Source: an uncultured beta proteobacterium
GTDB taxonomy: Bacteria > Pseudomonadota > Gammaproteobacteria > Burkholderiales > Burkholderiaceae_C
DNA length: 64,000 bases
Assembly (NCBI GenBank): GCA_903906695.1
Contig: CAIVLG010000142.1
Span: 59,789-123,788 of the forward strand
Reading direction: 5' to 3'
Shown: positions 8,593 through 19,187 of the stretch, piece after piece
How positions within the stretch are numbered: the first letter of the stretch is position 1
How the letters are laid out: every line of letters begins with the position of its first letter
Program-made: the position numbers and the translations under genes
Notes under the pieces: generated by a model
Seen by the model: only the letters and a program-made list of their open reading frames with translations
The model's database searches: none
Told to the model about the DNA's origin: nothing

Positions 8593-10248
8593 ATGAACAC
8601 ACAATTTGACTACATCATTGTGGGTGCCGGTACCGCCGGCTGTCTGCTGGCGAACCGACTCTCAGCCGATGCCAGCAAGCGGGTCCTGCTGATCGAAGCG
8701 GGGCGCAAGGACGACTACCACTGGATTCACATCCCGGTTGGCTATCTCTATTGCATCGGCAACCCGCGCACGGACTGGCTTTACAACACCGAGCCGGACG
8801 CCGGACTCAATGGCCGTGTGTTGCGCTATCCGCGTGGCAAGACTCTGGGCGGTTGCAGCAGCATCAATGGGATGATCTATATGCGGGGCCAGGCACGTGA
8901 CTACGATCAGTGGGCCCGGCTCAGCGCTGATGATGCTTGGTGCTGGAACAATGTGCTGCCGTACTTCAAGTTGCACGAAGATCACTACCAAGGGGCCACT
9001 GCGGCGCATGGAGCCGGCGGAGAGTGGCGGGTTGAGAAACAGCGCTTGCGCTGGGATGTGTTGGACGCATTCGCACAAGCCGCGCAACAGGCCGGCATTG
9101 CCGCCACCGACGACTTCAACCGCGGCAGTAACGAGGGCGTGGGTTATTTTGAGGTCAATCAAAGGGCCGGCTGGCGCTGGAGCGCGGCGCGCGCATTCTT
9201 GCGCCCGACTTGCTACGCACGGCCCAATTTCGAGGTCTGGACCTCGGCCCAGGTTGCCAAGCTTGTGATCGAGAACCAGCCCGATGGCAGCCAGCGCTGC
9301 AGTGGCGCGCAGGTCTGGACTGATTCAGGGATGGTGACGGCGAGCGCGAGCTTGGAGGTCATCCTGAGTGCCGGCAGCATTGGTTCGCCCCAGATCCTGC
9401 AACTCTCCGGCATCGGCCCGGCAAGCCTGCTGCAAAAGAATGGTATTGCCGTGTTGCAGGACTCCCCCGGGGTCGGCGCCAACCTGCAGGATCATCTGCA
9501 GATTCGCGCCGTGTTCAAGGTACACGGCGTCAAGACTCTCAACACCCAGGCCAACTCGCTTTGGGGCAAGGCCATGATTGGCCTGGAGTACGCACTCAAG
9601 CGCACCGGTCCGATGAGCATGGCGCCCTCGCAACTCGGCGCCTTCACACGCAGTGACCCGACCCAGCCTTATCCGAATATCGAGTACCACGTGCAGCCGC
9701 TGAGTCTGGACGCCTTTGGCGAACCGCTGCACAGCTTCAACGCCTTTACCGCAAGTGTCTGCAATCTGAATCCGACCAGCCGTGGCTCGATTTGCATCAA
9801 AGGCCCCGATTTTGCACAGGCACCGGCGATTGCACCCAATTACCTGAGCACTGAGGCGGATCGCAAGGTGGCGGCCGATTCGCTGCGATTGACGCGCCGT
9901 ATCGTGGCGCAGCCGGCATTGGGCCGCTACCAGCCGCAAGAGTGGAAGCCCGGCGTGCAGTTTCAGACCGACGACGAGTTGGCGCGACTGGCGGGCGACA
10001 TTGCCACCACCATCTTTCACCCGGTTGGCACGACGAAGATGGGCGCCGCCGATGATCCTCTGGCGGTGGTCGATTCGCGTTTGCGCTTGCGCGGCAAAGG
10101 CGGCCTGATTGCCGGTCTGCGGGTGGTCGACGCCGGCGTGATGCCAAGCATCACAAGCGGCAACACCAACTCGCCGGCTCTGATGATTGCCGAGAAGGCG
10201 TCGCAGTGGATTGTTGAGGATGCGCTACGGTCCGTCAAAGTCAAATAG
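8593..10248 (+). CDS. GMC-family FAD-dependent oxidoreductase (choline/alcohol dehydrogenase-like)
   Basis: 551 residues; the ATG at 8593 is preferred to an upstream TTG that overlaps the hydratase stop. The N-terminus carries the FAD-binding motif G-A-G-T-A-G, then R-G-K-T-L-G-G-C-S-S-I-N-G-M (GMC signature 1), L-S-A-G-S-I-G-S-P-Q-I-L (signature 2) and the catalytic His in F-H-P-V-G-T-T-K-M-G near the C-terminus. Length and motifs are typical of choline dehydrogenase, AlkJ and related alcohol dehydrogenases. The substrate cannot be assigned. Pairing with a crotonase suggests alcohol or fatty-acid degradation. Confidence 0.92.
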   Translation: MNTQFDYIIVGAGTAGCLLANRLSADASKRVLLIEAGRKDDYHWIHIPVGYLYCIGNPRTDWLYNTEPDAGLNGRVLRYPRGKTLGGCSSINGMIYMRGQARDYDQWARLSADDAWCWNNVLPYFKLHEDHYQGATAAHGAGGEWRVEKQRLRWDVLDAFAQAAQQAGIAATDDFNRGSNEGVGYFEVNQRAGWRWSAARAFLRPTCYARPNFEVWTSAQVAKLVIENQPDGSQRCSGAQVWTDSGMVTASASLEVILSAGSIGSPQILQLSGIGPASLLQKNGIAVLQDSPGVGANLQDHLQIRAVFKVHGVKTLNTQANSLWGKAMIGLEYALKRTGPMSMAPSQLGAFTRSDPTQPYPNIEYHVQPLSLDAFGEPLHSFNAFTASVCNLNPTSRGSICIKGPDFAQAPAIAPNYLSTEADRKVAADSLRLTRRIVAQPALGRYQPQEWKPGVQFQTDDELARLAGDIATTIFHPVGTTKMGAADDPLAVVDSRLRLRGKGGLIAGLRVVDAGVMPSITSGNTNSPALMIAEKASQWIVEDALRSVKVK

Positions 10249-10387
10249 AGGGTAAATCCGGAAAGGGTAAGCACTGATGTCGCGGAAGGTTTTGGCGCGT
10301 ACATTTGCGCCAAGCTTCGGCGGGCTAGCGCCGCGTTGAAGAAGAAGGACCGTGGAGACAGCCCCGAGGGCATATAAATGAAAGATT
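10249..10387 (+). other. Structured intergenic segment
   Basis: There is no convincing gene here. It contains a perfect 7-bp inverted repeat, TTGGCGC (10292-10298) and GCGCCAA (10307-10313), with an 8-base loop, then a second smaller GC-rich hairpin around 10317-10335, and runs into a strong intrinsic terminator. It may be a structured 3' UTR of the oxidoreductase mRNA or a small RNA. Confidence 0.4.
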
Positions 10388-10419
10388 GGGCACCGCTTGC
10401 AGTGGTGCCCATTTTTTTT
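10388..10419 (+). terminator. Rho-independent terminator
   Basis: GGGCACC (10388-10394) pairs with GGTGCCC (10404-10410), the stem extends by further pairs inward, and an A plus eight T residues follow (10411-10419). It ends the hydratase-oxidoreductase transcript on the plus strand. The stem could also act on the converging mrdA transcript, although a T-run on that side is lacking. Confidence 0.88.
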
Positions 10420-10443
10420 GGCGGCCGATAGGGCGTGTGCACT

Positions 10444-12390
10444 TTACGGAGTCGGCGGCCAGGGCACTTCGGCCAGAGGTCGCGGCTTGCCGATGGGGGC
10501 CGGCGCCTGCGCTTTTTGTACGGCCGCAATGTCTTCCGGACTTGGGTACTGACTCAGCAACCAGTAATCGAAAATGCGGCGCGCAATAGGAGCCGCATTC
10601 TGAGAACCGAAGCCTGCGTTTTCAACCACCATGGCAAGTGCGATCTTCGGATCATCGGCCGGTGCAAAGGCGGTAAACAGCGCGTGGTCGCGAAAGTGCT
10701 CATCGACCCTGGAGGCGATGTACTTTTCATTCTGCTTGATTTGAACCACCTGAGCGGTACCGGTCTTGCCGCCGCTGGTATAGCCGGCGCCGCGAAAAGC
10801 AGAAGCCGACGTGCCCTCGATATTGACGCCCACCAGCGCATTCTTGATCACCGCAATATTGGCTGCTTTGGCAATCACTTGACCGACTGATTCGCGCAGT
10901 GTGCTGGTTGGCCTGTGCGTGATGATGTCGACCACCTCCTTGACCAGGTGCGGCTTCATCTTGACTCCATTGTTGGCCAAGGTCGCAGTGGCTGAGGCCA
11001 GTTGGAGCATGGTGAAATTGTTATAGCCCTGGCCGATGCCCAGGGAGATGGTTTCACCCGCGTACCATTTCTGTTGGTCGGCGCGTCGGTAGGCGTTTCG
11101 TTTCCATTCGGTCGACGGCAACAGGCCGCGGACTTCGCCAAAGATGTCGATGCCAGTCAGCTCGCCAAAGCCGAAGCGCTGCATCTGGTCATGGATGGTG
11201 TCCACACCGAGGTCATTGGCCAGCATGTAGTAGTAGGTGTCGCACGACTGCACGATGGACTGGTACATATTGACGGTACCGTGACCACCCTCCTTGTCGT
11301 CGCGAAAACGGTGATTGCCGAACATGTAGTAGCCGGGGTCGAAGATGGTCTTCTCCGGAGTGCGCGTGCCAGTCTCCAGAGCTGCCAGGGCCATGAAGGG
11401 CTTGTAGGTCGAGCCCGGTGGGTAGGTGCCGCGCAGCGCGCGGTTGAGCAACGGCTTGTCAGGAGATTCGTTAAGTGCTTGCCAGTTTTCGCTGTCGATG
11501 CCCTCGACAAACAGGTTGGGATCGAAAGTCGGCTTGCTCACGAATGCAAGTATTTCGCCGGTCTTGGGATCCATTGCCACCAGCGCGCCGCGGCGTTCAC
11601 CGAACAACTCCTCAATCAGGTATTGCATGCGGATGTCGATCGACAGTTTGACTGTGTTGCCCGGTGTCGCGGGACTGCTGGCCAGCTTGCGCATGGCGCG
11701 CCCGCCAGCCGAGGTTTCCACCGATTCGACGCCAGTCGTGCCGTGCAACTGGGTCTCGAAACTCTGCTCGATGCCGAGTTTTCCGATGTACTCTGTGCCA
11801 CGGTAATTGGCCTGGTCATCGGAGTCGTCCAGATTTTCCTTCTCGGCCGGATTGATGCGCCCGATGTACCCGATGACGTGGCTCGCGAGTTCTCCGTAAG
11901 GATAGTTTCGAAACAGTCGCGCCTTGATTTCAACGCCTGGAAAGCGAAAGCGCTGGGCCGCGAACTTGGCGACCTCCTCATCGCTGAGACGGGTCCGCAG
12001 GGGCAGCGATTCAAAACTCTTCGACTCTTCCAACAGTTTTTTGAAGCGACGCCGGTCGCGCTGCGTGATGTCCAGCACCTGCGACAGTTCTTCAATCGTC
12101 TGCTCCAGGTTGGCGATCTTGGAGGGCGTGACTTCAAGCGTATAGGCCGAATAGTTGCTGGCCAGCACGATGCCATTGCGGTCCAGGATCAGCCCGCGGT
12201 TAGGCACCACCGGAACGATCGTGGTACGGTTGTTCTCGGCTTGCTCCAGCAGGTCTTCATGACGAACCAGCTGGAGGTAGGCCAGCCTCGATGCAACCAG
12301 CAGGAAACAGACAAGAACCGCAATGCTAGCCACCAGCACCCGGCTGCGAAAGCGGGACAAATCGGCTTCGACGTTGCGCAGTTCGGTCAT
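10444..12390 (-). CDS. mrdA: Peptidoglycan transpeptidase PBP2
   Basis: 648 residues from the ATG at 12390; an upstream in-frame extension to 12546 would be translated GC-rich repeat DNA and is rejected. There is one N-terminal membrane helix (about 18-38), a PBP dimerisation domain, and the transpeptidase domain with S327-T-Y-K330, S-C-D and K-T-G-T motifs. Its place at the end of the mreB-mreC-mreD cluster is the standard arrangement for the elongasome transpeptidase that builds the lateral wall of rod-shaped cells. Confidence 0.96.
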   Translation of the reverse strand: MTELRNVEADLSRFRSRVLVASIAVLVCFLLVASRLAYLQLVRHEDLLEQAENNRTTIVPVVPNRGLILDRNGIVLASNYSAYTLEVTPSKIANLEQTIEELSQVLDITQRDRRRFKKLLEESKSFESLPLRTRLSDEEVAKFAAQRFRFPGVEIKARLFRNYPYGELASHVIGYIGRINPAEKENLDDSDDQANYRGTEYIGKLGIEQSFETQLHGTTGVESVETSAGGRAMRKLASSPATPGNTVKLSIDIRMQYLIEELFGERRGALVAMDPKTGEILAFVSKPTFDPNLFVEGIDSENWQALNESPDKPLLNRALRGTYPPGSTYKPFMALAALETGTRTPEKTIFDPGYYMFGNHRFRDDKEGGHGTVNMYQSIVQSCDTYYYMLANDLGVDTIHDQMQRFGFGELTGIDIFGEVRGLLPSTEWKRNAYRRADQQKWYAGETISLGIGQGYNNFTMLQLASATATLANNGVKMKPHLVKEVVDIITHRPTSTLRESVGQVIAKAANIAVIKNALVGVNIEGTSASAFRGAGYTSGGKTGTAQVVQIKQNEKYIASRVDEHFRDHALFTAFAPADDPKIALAMVVENAGFGSQNAAPIARRIFDYWLLSQYPSPEDIAAVQKAQAPAPIGKPRPLAEVPWPPTP

Positions 12391-12391
12391 A

Positions 12392-12559
12392 GCCGCCGCG
12401 CCGGGCCGCCCCAAGCAAGGCAAGCCCCCTCTGGGGGCAGCGAAGTACACAACGTGACGAGCGTGGGGGTCATGGTCGCCGCCGCGCCGGGCCGCCCCAA
12501 GCAAGGCGAGCCCCCTCGGGGGGCAGCGCAGCACGCGAAGCGGCAAGCGTGGGGGTCAT
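12392..12559 (-). repeat. Two direct copies of a GC-rich Comamonadaceae-type intergenic repeat
   Basis: Copies occupy 12392-12473 and 12478-12559, between mreD and mrdA. On the minus strand each begins ATGACCCCCACGCT, contains a G-C hairpin of the form CCCCC-GAGGGGG and ends TTGGGGCGGCCCGGC followed by GCGGCGGC. The copies differ by a few substitutions and have slightly different interiors. The element looks like a dispersed repeat I associate with Comamonadaceae genomes; that association is from memory and not checked. Confidence 0.75.
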
Positions 12560-12560
12560 G

Positions 12561-13091
12561 TTACAGAGGACGGTGCGCATCAGGGTCGGGGGAGCGTCGT
12601 TGCGGCGCCAGCAAGAGCACGCTGACGACGGGCCACAGGGCGGCCTCCAGAACCGGCGACAGCAGCATCAGAAACCCCGGAAAGGTGCCACCGGCCATCA
12701 TTCGAGTTATCAGCTCAATGGCGTGGGACGCCGCAAACAGCGGAAAAACCTGAAACGCCTGCGACGGCACTGTGAACCACAACAGGCGTCGATGAATGGC
12801 GATGGCCAAAAAGCTCAGTACCGTGTAGGCCAGTGCATGCTGTCCCAGCAGCGCACCTTGATGGACATCGATGACAACGCCAAAGGCAAAGGCGACGCCG
12901 ATGCCGACGCGCAGCGGTTGATGAATGCTCCAGAACGCCAGGACCAGCGCCAGAAAGTCCGGCGTCCAGGCGGCGCGCCCGAACAGGCCCATGTTCTGCA
13001 GCATGTTGAGTCCGAGCGCTGCCAGCAAACTGGCCAGAATGAAAAATGGATTGGCCGGCAGCAGCAGCTGGTGGCCTGGGCGCATGATCAT
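12561..13091 (-). CDS. mreD: Rod shape-determining protein MreD
   Basis: 176 residues, a small and very hydrophobic protein with five or six predicted membrane helices. It carries the MreD-typical stretch G-V-V-I-D-V-H-Q-G-A-L-L-G-Q-H-A-L. The ATG overlaps the mreC stop by 4 bp. It is an inner-membrane elongasome component that works with MreC and PBP2. Confidence 0.93.
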   Translation of the reverse strand: MIMRPGHQLLLPANPFFILASLLAALGLNMLQNMGLFGRAAWTPDFLALVLAFWSIHQPLRVGIGVAFAFGVVIDVHQGALLGQHALAYTVLSFLAIAIHRRLLWFTVPSQAFQVFPLFAASHAIELITRMMAGGTFPGFLMLLSPVLEAALWPVVSVLLLAPQRRSPDPDAHRPL

Positions 13092-14008
13092 TTTCTGCCC
13101 CCCTTCTTGGATGCGGCGGCAGGCGTTTCGATCGGCGGGCGGGCGGCGATCTGGCTGATCAGGGGCTTCAGCACCATGACATGGCCGACCCCCGAGACCA
13201 GTGCCAGCGGTTGACAGCTGATGCGTGCGAAGGCCGAGTCGACCCGACGATCGACCTTCTCCACCTTGGCCACCGGCAAGCCCTCGGGGTAAATGCCATC
13301 AACGCCGCTGGTGGTCAACAGATCACCGCTCTGCACGTCTGCGTTGGCCGCCATAAAACGCAGTTCCAAGGCGTTGGCACGCAAGCCCGGGTCACCGAAG
13401 GCAACGCCACGCGCTCCGGTACGGGTGTTGAGCACGGGAATGGCCTGATCACGATCGGTGACCAGCGTCACTTCGCTGACCATCGGGTAGACGCGGGTGA
13501 CTTGACCGAGCACACCGTTTTCGTCGAGTACCGGAGAGCCGGCCAACACGCCTTCGAGGGCGCCCCGGTCGATAATGACTTTGCGCGTATAGGGATCGGC
13601 TGCGTCATACAGCACCTGTGCTGCCTGCCACGATGTCGTCACTTTGTCACGCAGGGCAAGCAGCTGGCGCAGGCGGGAATTCTCGAGCATCATCTGTTCG
13701 ACCTGATTGGCGCGTAGCGATTGGACGCTGAGTCTGCGGTGGGCCTCCTTCTCACCGGCCTGCGAAGCCTCCAGCGACTCGAAATAGTGCGCCCCACCCT
13801 CGACCCAAACCAGTGGCCGCAGTGTCAGCCACTGCATCGGGTACAACACCGTGGCAACCACCACGCGCACCGGTCGAACGATTTCGAAGCGGGCGTCAGC
13901 CACCATCAAGAACAGGGCCAGGGCACTGAAGAAAACGAGCTTGGATAGGGCGGATGGACCCTGCCTGAAAAAGGGCGGCGGCGTGCTGTCCAGCGTACCG
14001 AGCGGCAT
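13088..14008 (-). CDS. mreC: Rod shape-determining protein MreC
   Basis: 306 residues from the ATG at 14008; the longer frame overlaps mreB and lacks support. One N-terminal membrane helix (about 24-42) is followed by a coiled coil (about 75-115) and the beta-barrel MreC domain, with the conserved D-R-G-x-x-x-G-V, G-x-V-L-D-E-N-G-V-L-G-Q-V and L-V-T-D-R-D-Q-A-I-P-V motifs. The Lys-rich tail (K-K-G-G-R-K) is a minor oddity. It scaffolds the elongasome in the periplasm. Confidence 0.95.
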   Translation of the reverse strand: MPLGTLDSTPPPFFRQGPSALSKLVFFSALALFLMVADARFEIVRPVRVVVATVLYPMQWLTLRPLVWVEGGAHYFESLEASQAGEKEAHRRLSVQSLRANQVEQMMLENSRLRQLLALRDKVTTSWQAAQVLYDAADPYTRKVIIDRGALEGVLAGSPVLDENGVLGQVTRVYPMVSEVTLVTDRDQAIPVLNTRTGARGVAFGDPGLRANALELRFMAANADVQSGDLLTTSGVDGIYPEGLPVAKVEKVDRRVDSAFARISCQPLALVSGVGHVMVLKPLISQIAARPPIETPAAASKKGGRK

Positions 14009-14022
14009 CGCTGCACCCGCGA

Positions 14023-15265
<1,243 letters not shown>

Positions 15266-15565
15266 ATGTCATTGACTGCTGCTGATATTGCTCGCATCGC
15301 CAATTTGGCCCGATTGGAGTTCCAGGGCGCCGAGAGTGAGCGCCTGCTGAATCAAATAAACGGCTTTTTCGACCTGGTTGAAAAGATGCGTGCGATCGAC
15401 ACCACCGGCTTGCAGCCCTTGGCACATCCGGTGGCTGGTGTTGAGGAAATTGCATTGCGCCTGCGTGATGACCGCGTCAGCGAATTTGACAACCGCGAGG
15501 TCAATCAGCGCAACGCGCCAGCGGTCGAGAGTGGGTTGTTTCTGGTTCCCAAGGTGATCGAGTGA
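15266..15565 (+). CDS. gatC: Asp/Glu-tRNA amidotransferase subunit C
   Basis: 99 residues with the GatC pattern: an N-terminal helix pair beginning [15 protein letters not shown], then L-Q-P-L-A-H-P-V and L-R-D-D-R-V. It is the small linker subunit that wraps around GatA and GatB. Its stop overlaps the gatA start region, so the three subunits are co-translated. The complex converts misacylated Glu-tRNA(Gln) or Asp-tRNA(Asn). Confidence 0.96.
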   Translation: MSLTAADIARIANLARLEFQGAESERLLNQINGFFDLVEKMRAIDTTGLQPLAHPVAGVEEIALRLRDDRVSEFDNREVNQRNAPAVESGLFLVPKVIE

Positions 15566-17037
15566 TGAACAGCACAGCACTGCATGAGCTCAGTGTGGCT
15601 CAATTGGCGACTCAGTTGCGCCGGCGCAAAGTTTCTGCCGTCGAGACGGCCGAGCACTTTCTGAAACGGGTGCATGCGAACGCAGCGCTGGGTGCCTTTC
15701 TCGATCTCAACGAAGACGTGACGCTGGCTCAGGCGCGTGCTGCCGACGCGGCGTTGGCCGCCGATGCTGCAGGAGCGCCCTTGCTCGGCGTTCCGATGGC
15801 GCACAAGGATATCTTTGTGACGCGCGATTTCGTTTCGACGGCTGGCTCCAAGATGCTCGCCGGCTACCGCTCGCCCTTCGACGCGACGGTCGTGACAAGG
15901 CTGGCCGAGCAGGGTGTCGTGACGCTGGGTAAGCTTAATTGTGATGAATTTGCGATGGGCTCGGCGAACGAGAACTCGGCTTTCGGTCCGGTCAAGAATC
16001 CATGGGACTGCACGCGTGTACCTGGCGGCTCTTCGGGTGGCAGCGCAGCGGCGGTGGCGGCGCGCCTGGTGCCCGCCGCAACCGGTACTGACACCGGAGG
16101 ATCGATCCGTCAGCCCGCCTCGTTTTGTGGCATTACGGGCATCAAGCCGACCTATGGTCGCGCTTCACGCTACGGCATGGTGGCCTTTGCCTCCAGCCTG
16201 GACCAGGCCGGGGCGCTGGCGCGCAGCGCCGAGGACTGTTCCTTGCTGCTGTCAGCCATGTGTGGACCGGATCCGGAGCGCGACTCGACCTCGCTCGATG
16301 CTCCGGCCGAAGATTTCACTGTGACGCTGAACGCTTCGCTGGAGGGTTTGCGCATCGGCGTGCCAGCGGAATTTTTTGGAGCCGGCTTGGCGAGCGAGGT
16401 TGGTACCGCCATCGACAACGCCCTGAAGGAATTTCAGAAATTGGGCGCCCGCCTGGTGCCGATCTCGTTGCCACGAACCGAACTGTCGATACCGGTTTAC
16501 TACATCATCGCGCCCGCCGAGGCCTCCAGCAACCTGAGCCGCTTCGATGGCGTTAAGTTTGGTCACCGGGCAGCGCAATACAGCGACTTGATAGACATGT
16601 ACAAAAAGACGCGCACCGAGGGTTTTGGTGACGAGGTGAAACGTCGCATCATGATAGGCACCTACGTTCTGTCGCACGGCTATTACGATGCTTATTATCT
16701 GCAGGCCCAGAAAGTCCGGCGCATGATTGCCGACGACTTTCGGCAAGCCTTCAGGCAGTGTGACGTTATTGCGGGACCGGTGGCGCCCACGGTCGCCTGG
16801 AAGATAGGCGACAAAGCGGATGACCCGGTGGCCAATTACCTTGCTGATATTTTTACTTTGCCGGCGTCGCTCGCGGGTCTGCCGGGCATGAGCATTCCTG
16901 TGGGGTTCAGTGCTGATCAGATGCCCGTTGGCATGCAACTGATAGGCAATTATCTGCAGGAGGCCAAACTGCTCAACGCCGCGCACCGTTTCCAGCAGGC
17001 GACCGACTGGCATCTTGCCAAGCCGCAGGGGTTTTGA
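15565..17037 (+). CDS. gatA: Asp/Glu-tRNA amidotransferase subunit A
   Basis: 490 residues; the ATG at 15565 overlaps the gatC stop, and a GTG immediately before it is the alternative. Amidase-signature residues are in place: Lys81 in A-H-K-D-I-F, the P-G-G-S-S-G-G-S loop (about 153-160) and the nucleophilic Ser180 in [10 protein letters not shown]. It releases ammonia from glutamine for transamidation on GatB. Confidence 0.97.
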   Translation: MNSTALHELSVAQLATQLRRRKVSAVETAEHFLKRVHANAALGAFLDLNEDVTLAQARAADAALAADAAGAPLLGVPMAHKDIFVTRDFVSTAGSKMLAGYRSPFDATVVTRLAEQGVVTLGKLNCDEFAMGSANENSAFGPVKNPWDCTRVPGGSSGGSAAAVAARLVPAATGTDTGGSIRQPASFCGITGIKPTYGRASRYGMVAFASSLDQAGALARSAEDCSLLLSAMCGPDPERDSTSLDAPAEDFTVTLNASLEGLRIGVPAEFFGAGLASEVGTAIDNALKEFQKLGARLVPISLPRTELSIPVYYIIAPAEASSNLSRFDGVKFGHRAAQYSDLIDMYKKTRTEGFGDEVKRRIMIGTYVLSHGYYDAYYLQAQKVRRMIADDFRQAFRQCDVIAGPVAPTVAWKIGDKADDPVANYLADIFTLPASLAGLPGMSIPVGFSADQMPVGMQLIGNYLQEAKLLNAAHRFQQATDWHLAKPQGF

Positions 17038-17039
17038 AA

Positions 17040-18494
17040 ATGAACAACCCGATGTCAATGCTGGTACACGGTTATGAAGTCGTGATTGGCTTCGAGACCC
17101 ATGCCCAGTTGTCAACCCAATCCAAGATATTCAGCCGTGCTGCCACCGCATTTGGTGCTGCGCCCAATACGCAGGCCTGTGCCGTGGATCTGGCGCTGCC
17201 GGGCACCTTGCCGGTAATGAACAGGGGGGCGGTGGAACGCGCCATCCAGTTCGGCCTGGCCATCGGAGCCCATATTGCGCCGCGCAGCATTTTTGCGCGC
17301 AAGAATTATTTCTATCCGGATCTGCCCAAGGGCTACCAGATCAGCCAGTTTGAAATCCCTGTGGTGCAGGGTGGCCAAATAGAGTTTTTTCTGGACGCTG
17401 AAAAGAAGTCGGTGCGACTGGTGCGGGCGCACCTTGAAGAAGACGCCGGCAAGTCACTGCACGAGGACTTTATTGGCCAGACCGGGATCGACCTGAACCG
17501 CGCCGGCACGCCTTTGCTGGAGATTGTCACCGAGCCCGATATGCGCTCCAGCGCCGAGGCCGTGGCCTACGCCAAGGAGTTGCACAAGATCGTGACCTGG
17601 ATCGGGATTTGCGACGGCAACATGCAGGAGGGAAGTTTTCGTTGCGATGCCAATGTGTCGGTGCGAAAGCCGGGCCAGCCCCTGGGAACGCGGCGCGAGA
17701 TCAAGAACCTCAACAGTTTCAAGTTCATGCAGCAGGCGATCGACTTTGAAGTGCGCTGGCAGATTGAGCAGCTTGAGGATGGTCACGCCATTCATCAGGC
17801 GACGGTTCTCTTCGACCCGGATACCGGCGAGACCCGAGCCATGCGCAGCAAGGAGGACGCGGCCGACTACCGTTATTTTCCCGACCCCGATCTGCCGCCA
17901 CTGGTGATTGCCGACGCATGGGTGCAGCGGGTGCGCTCCGATCTGACCGAGTTGCCGCGCGTTATGGCGCAGCGATTTGTGCTTGACTATGAGTTGTCCG
18001 AATACGACGCGACGATGCTGACACAGAGTCGCGCCATAGCGGCCTATTTTGAAGCCGCGACCAAAGACTGCGGGAAACCGAAATTGGTCGGCAACTGGAT
18101 CATGGGTGAAATGTCGCGCCGCCTCAACCTGAGCGAGATCGACATCGCGCAAGCCCCGGTCGGCGCTGCGAAACTGGCACAGCTGATCAATCGAATTTCG
18201 GACGGCACAATTTCAAACAATGCGGCCAAGCAGGTGTTTGACGTGCTGTGGCGTGAAGACAGCGCCGACGTTGATCAAGTGATTGAAAGCCAGGGGCTCA
18301 AGCAACTGAACGATAGCGGCGAACTCGAAAGGATTGTGGATGAAGTGCTGAGCGCCAACCCCAAGAACGTTCAGCAATTCACGGCCGGCAACAGCAAGGC
18401 GTTGAACGCGCTGGTCGGGCAGATCATGAAAGCGAGCCAAGGTAAGGCCAACCCGCAACAGGTCAACGACTTGCTGCGCAAGAGACTGCAATAG
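17040..18494 (+). CDS. gatB: Asp/Glu-tRNA amidotransferase subunit B
   Basis: 484 residues from the ATG at 17040, 2 bp after gatA. It begins with the GatB core ([11 protein letters not shown]) and has the cradle motif [15 protein letters not shown] and the [11 protein letters not shown] segment, then the helical and YqeY-like tail domains. It binds the tRNA, phosphorylates the misacylated residue and amidates it. It converges with the next gene with a 1-bp gap. Confidence 0.97.
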   Translation: MNNPMSMLVHGYEVVIGFETHAQLSTQSKIFSRAATAFGAAPNTQACAVDLALPGTLPVMNRGAVERAIQFGLAIGAHIAPRSIFARKNYFYPDLPKGYQISQFEIPVVQGGQIEFFLDAEKKSVRLVRAHLEEDAGKSLHEDFIGQTGIDLNRAGTPLLEIVTEPDMRSSAEAVAYAKELHKIVTWIGICDGNMQEGSFRCDANVSVRKPGQPLGTRREIKNLNSFKFMQQAIDFEVRWQIEQLEDGHAIHQATVLFDPDTGETRAMRSKEDAADYRYFPDPDLPPLVIADAWVQRVRSDLTELPRVMAQRFVLDYELSEYDATMLTQSRAIAAYFEAATKDCGKPKLVGNWIMGEMSRRLNLSEIDIAQAPVGAAKLAQLINRISDGTISNNAAKQVFDVLWREDSADVDQVIESQGLKQLNDSGELERIVDEVLSANPKNVQQFTAGNSKALNALVGQIMKASQGKANPQQVNDLLRKRLQ

Positions 18495-18495
18495 G

Positions 18496-19182
18496 TCAAG
18501 GCTTTTTGGCAGGGCCGCTTGCCGGAACGCTGGCCTGCATCGCCCACAACTGCTTCAGGCGAATCAGCTCTTCGTCAAAGCGAAGATTGACGCGCTTGAG
18601 TTCGGCGTCCTGGTCTGCAATGAATCGTGCCTGAACCGACAGGCTATTGTTGACATCTTCAAGTTGTCGGCGGACCCAGGTCGGTGCCTTGCTCGGATCC
18701 TTCTTGTAAAACTCCATCTCGTCCAGCACCGCAGCACGCTGGCGCTGCAACTCTTCAACCCGATTTGCAGCTGCTTGTCTGACGACTCCGATCTGGGACA
18801 GTGCCAGGGCGCGCTCCTTGTCATGCACTGACTTGCTCGGGTAGCGCACCAGCAGGGCTCGATCGCGTCGTTTTTCCTCGTTGGAGCGAGCACGTTCTTC
18901 CTGTTCCGCCTTTTCCTTGGCTTCGAGATCGCTGCGCTCCTGCGCCGTCAACGAGGGGCCGACCTTGCCTTTGACCGTGCCGCTGGGATTGAGCATCTTT
19001 TGCTCGCGGTCGATGCAGTCGGCGATCGGTCGGTCGGAAGTCAGGTTGCGCCCCTTGGCGTCGACGCAGGTGTAGATTTCCAGCGACGCTGGCGGCGGCG
19101 TTTGGGCCGAAATTGTTGCCGACAGCAACGTCAGTAACAAGCCGCTGGGAAGACGGATGCAGTGGCGTCTCAATTCGAACAT
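18496..19182 (-). CDS. Secreted coiled-coil protein with DUF4124-like N-terminus
   Basis: 228 residues with a signal peptide (cut near ISA-QT). A short DUF4124-like segment follows: I-Y-T-C-V-D-A-K-G-R-N-L-T-S-D-R-P-I-A-D-C, with two Cys that may pair. The rest is a long charged helix (about 80-215), rich in Glu, Arg and Lys, probably a coiled coil. No catalytic motif is visible. It is 5 bp downstream of pyrE and may be read with it. The function is unknown. Confidence 0.75.
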   Translation of the reverse strand: MFELRRHCIRLPSGLLLTLLSATISAQTPPPASLEIYTCVDAKGRNLTSDRPIADCIDREQKMLNPSGTVKGKVGPSLTAQERSDLEAKEKAEQEERARSNEEKRRDRALLVRYPSKSVHDKERALALSQIGVVRQAAANRVEELQRQRAAVLDEMEFYKKDPSKAPTWVRRQLEDVNNSLSVQARFIADQDAELKRVNLRFDEELIRLKQLWAMQASVPASGPAKKP

Positions 19183-19187
19183 GGTTG

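Noticed and set aside
12391..12546. N-terminal extension of PBP2
   Set aside because: It is translation of the GC-rich repeat; PBP2 proteins begin just before the membrane helix, at 12390.
11002..12753. Plus-strand 583-codon open frame opposite mrdA
   Set aside because: It has no family features and covers the PBP2 active-site motifs on the other strand and the repeat; it is a shadow frame.
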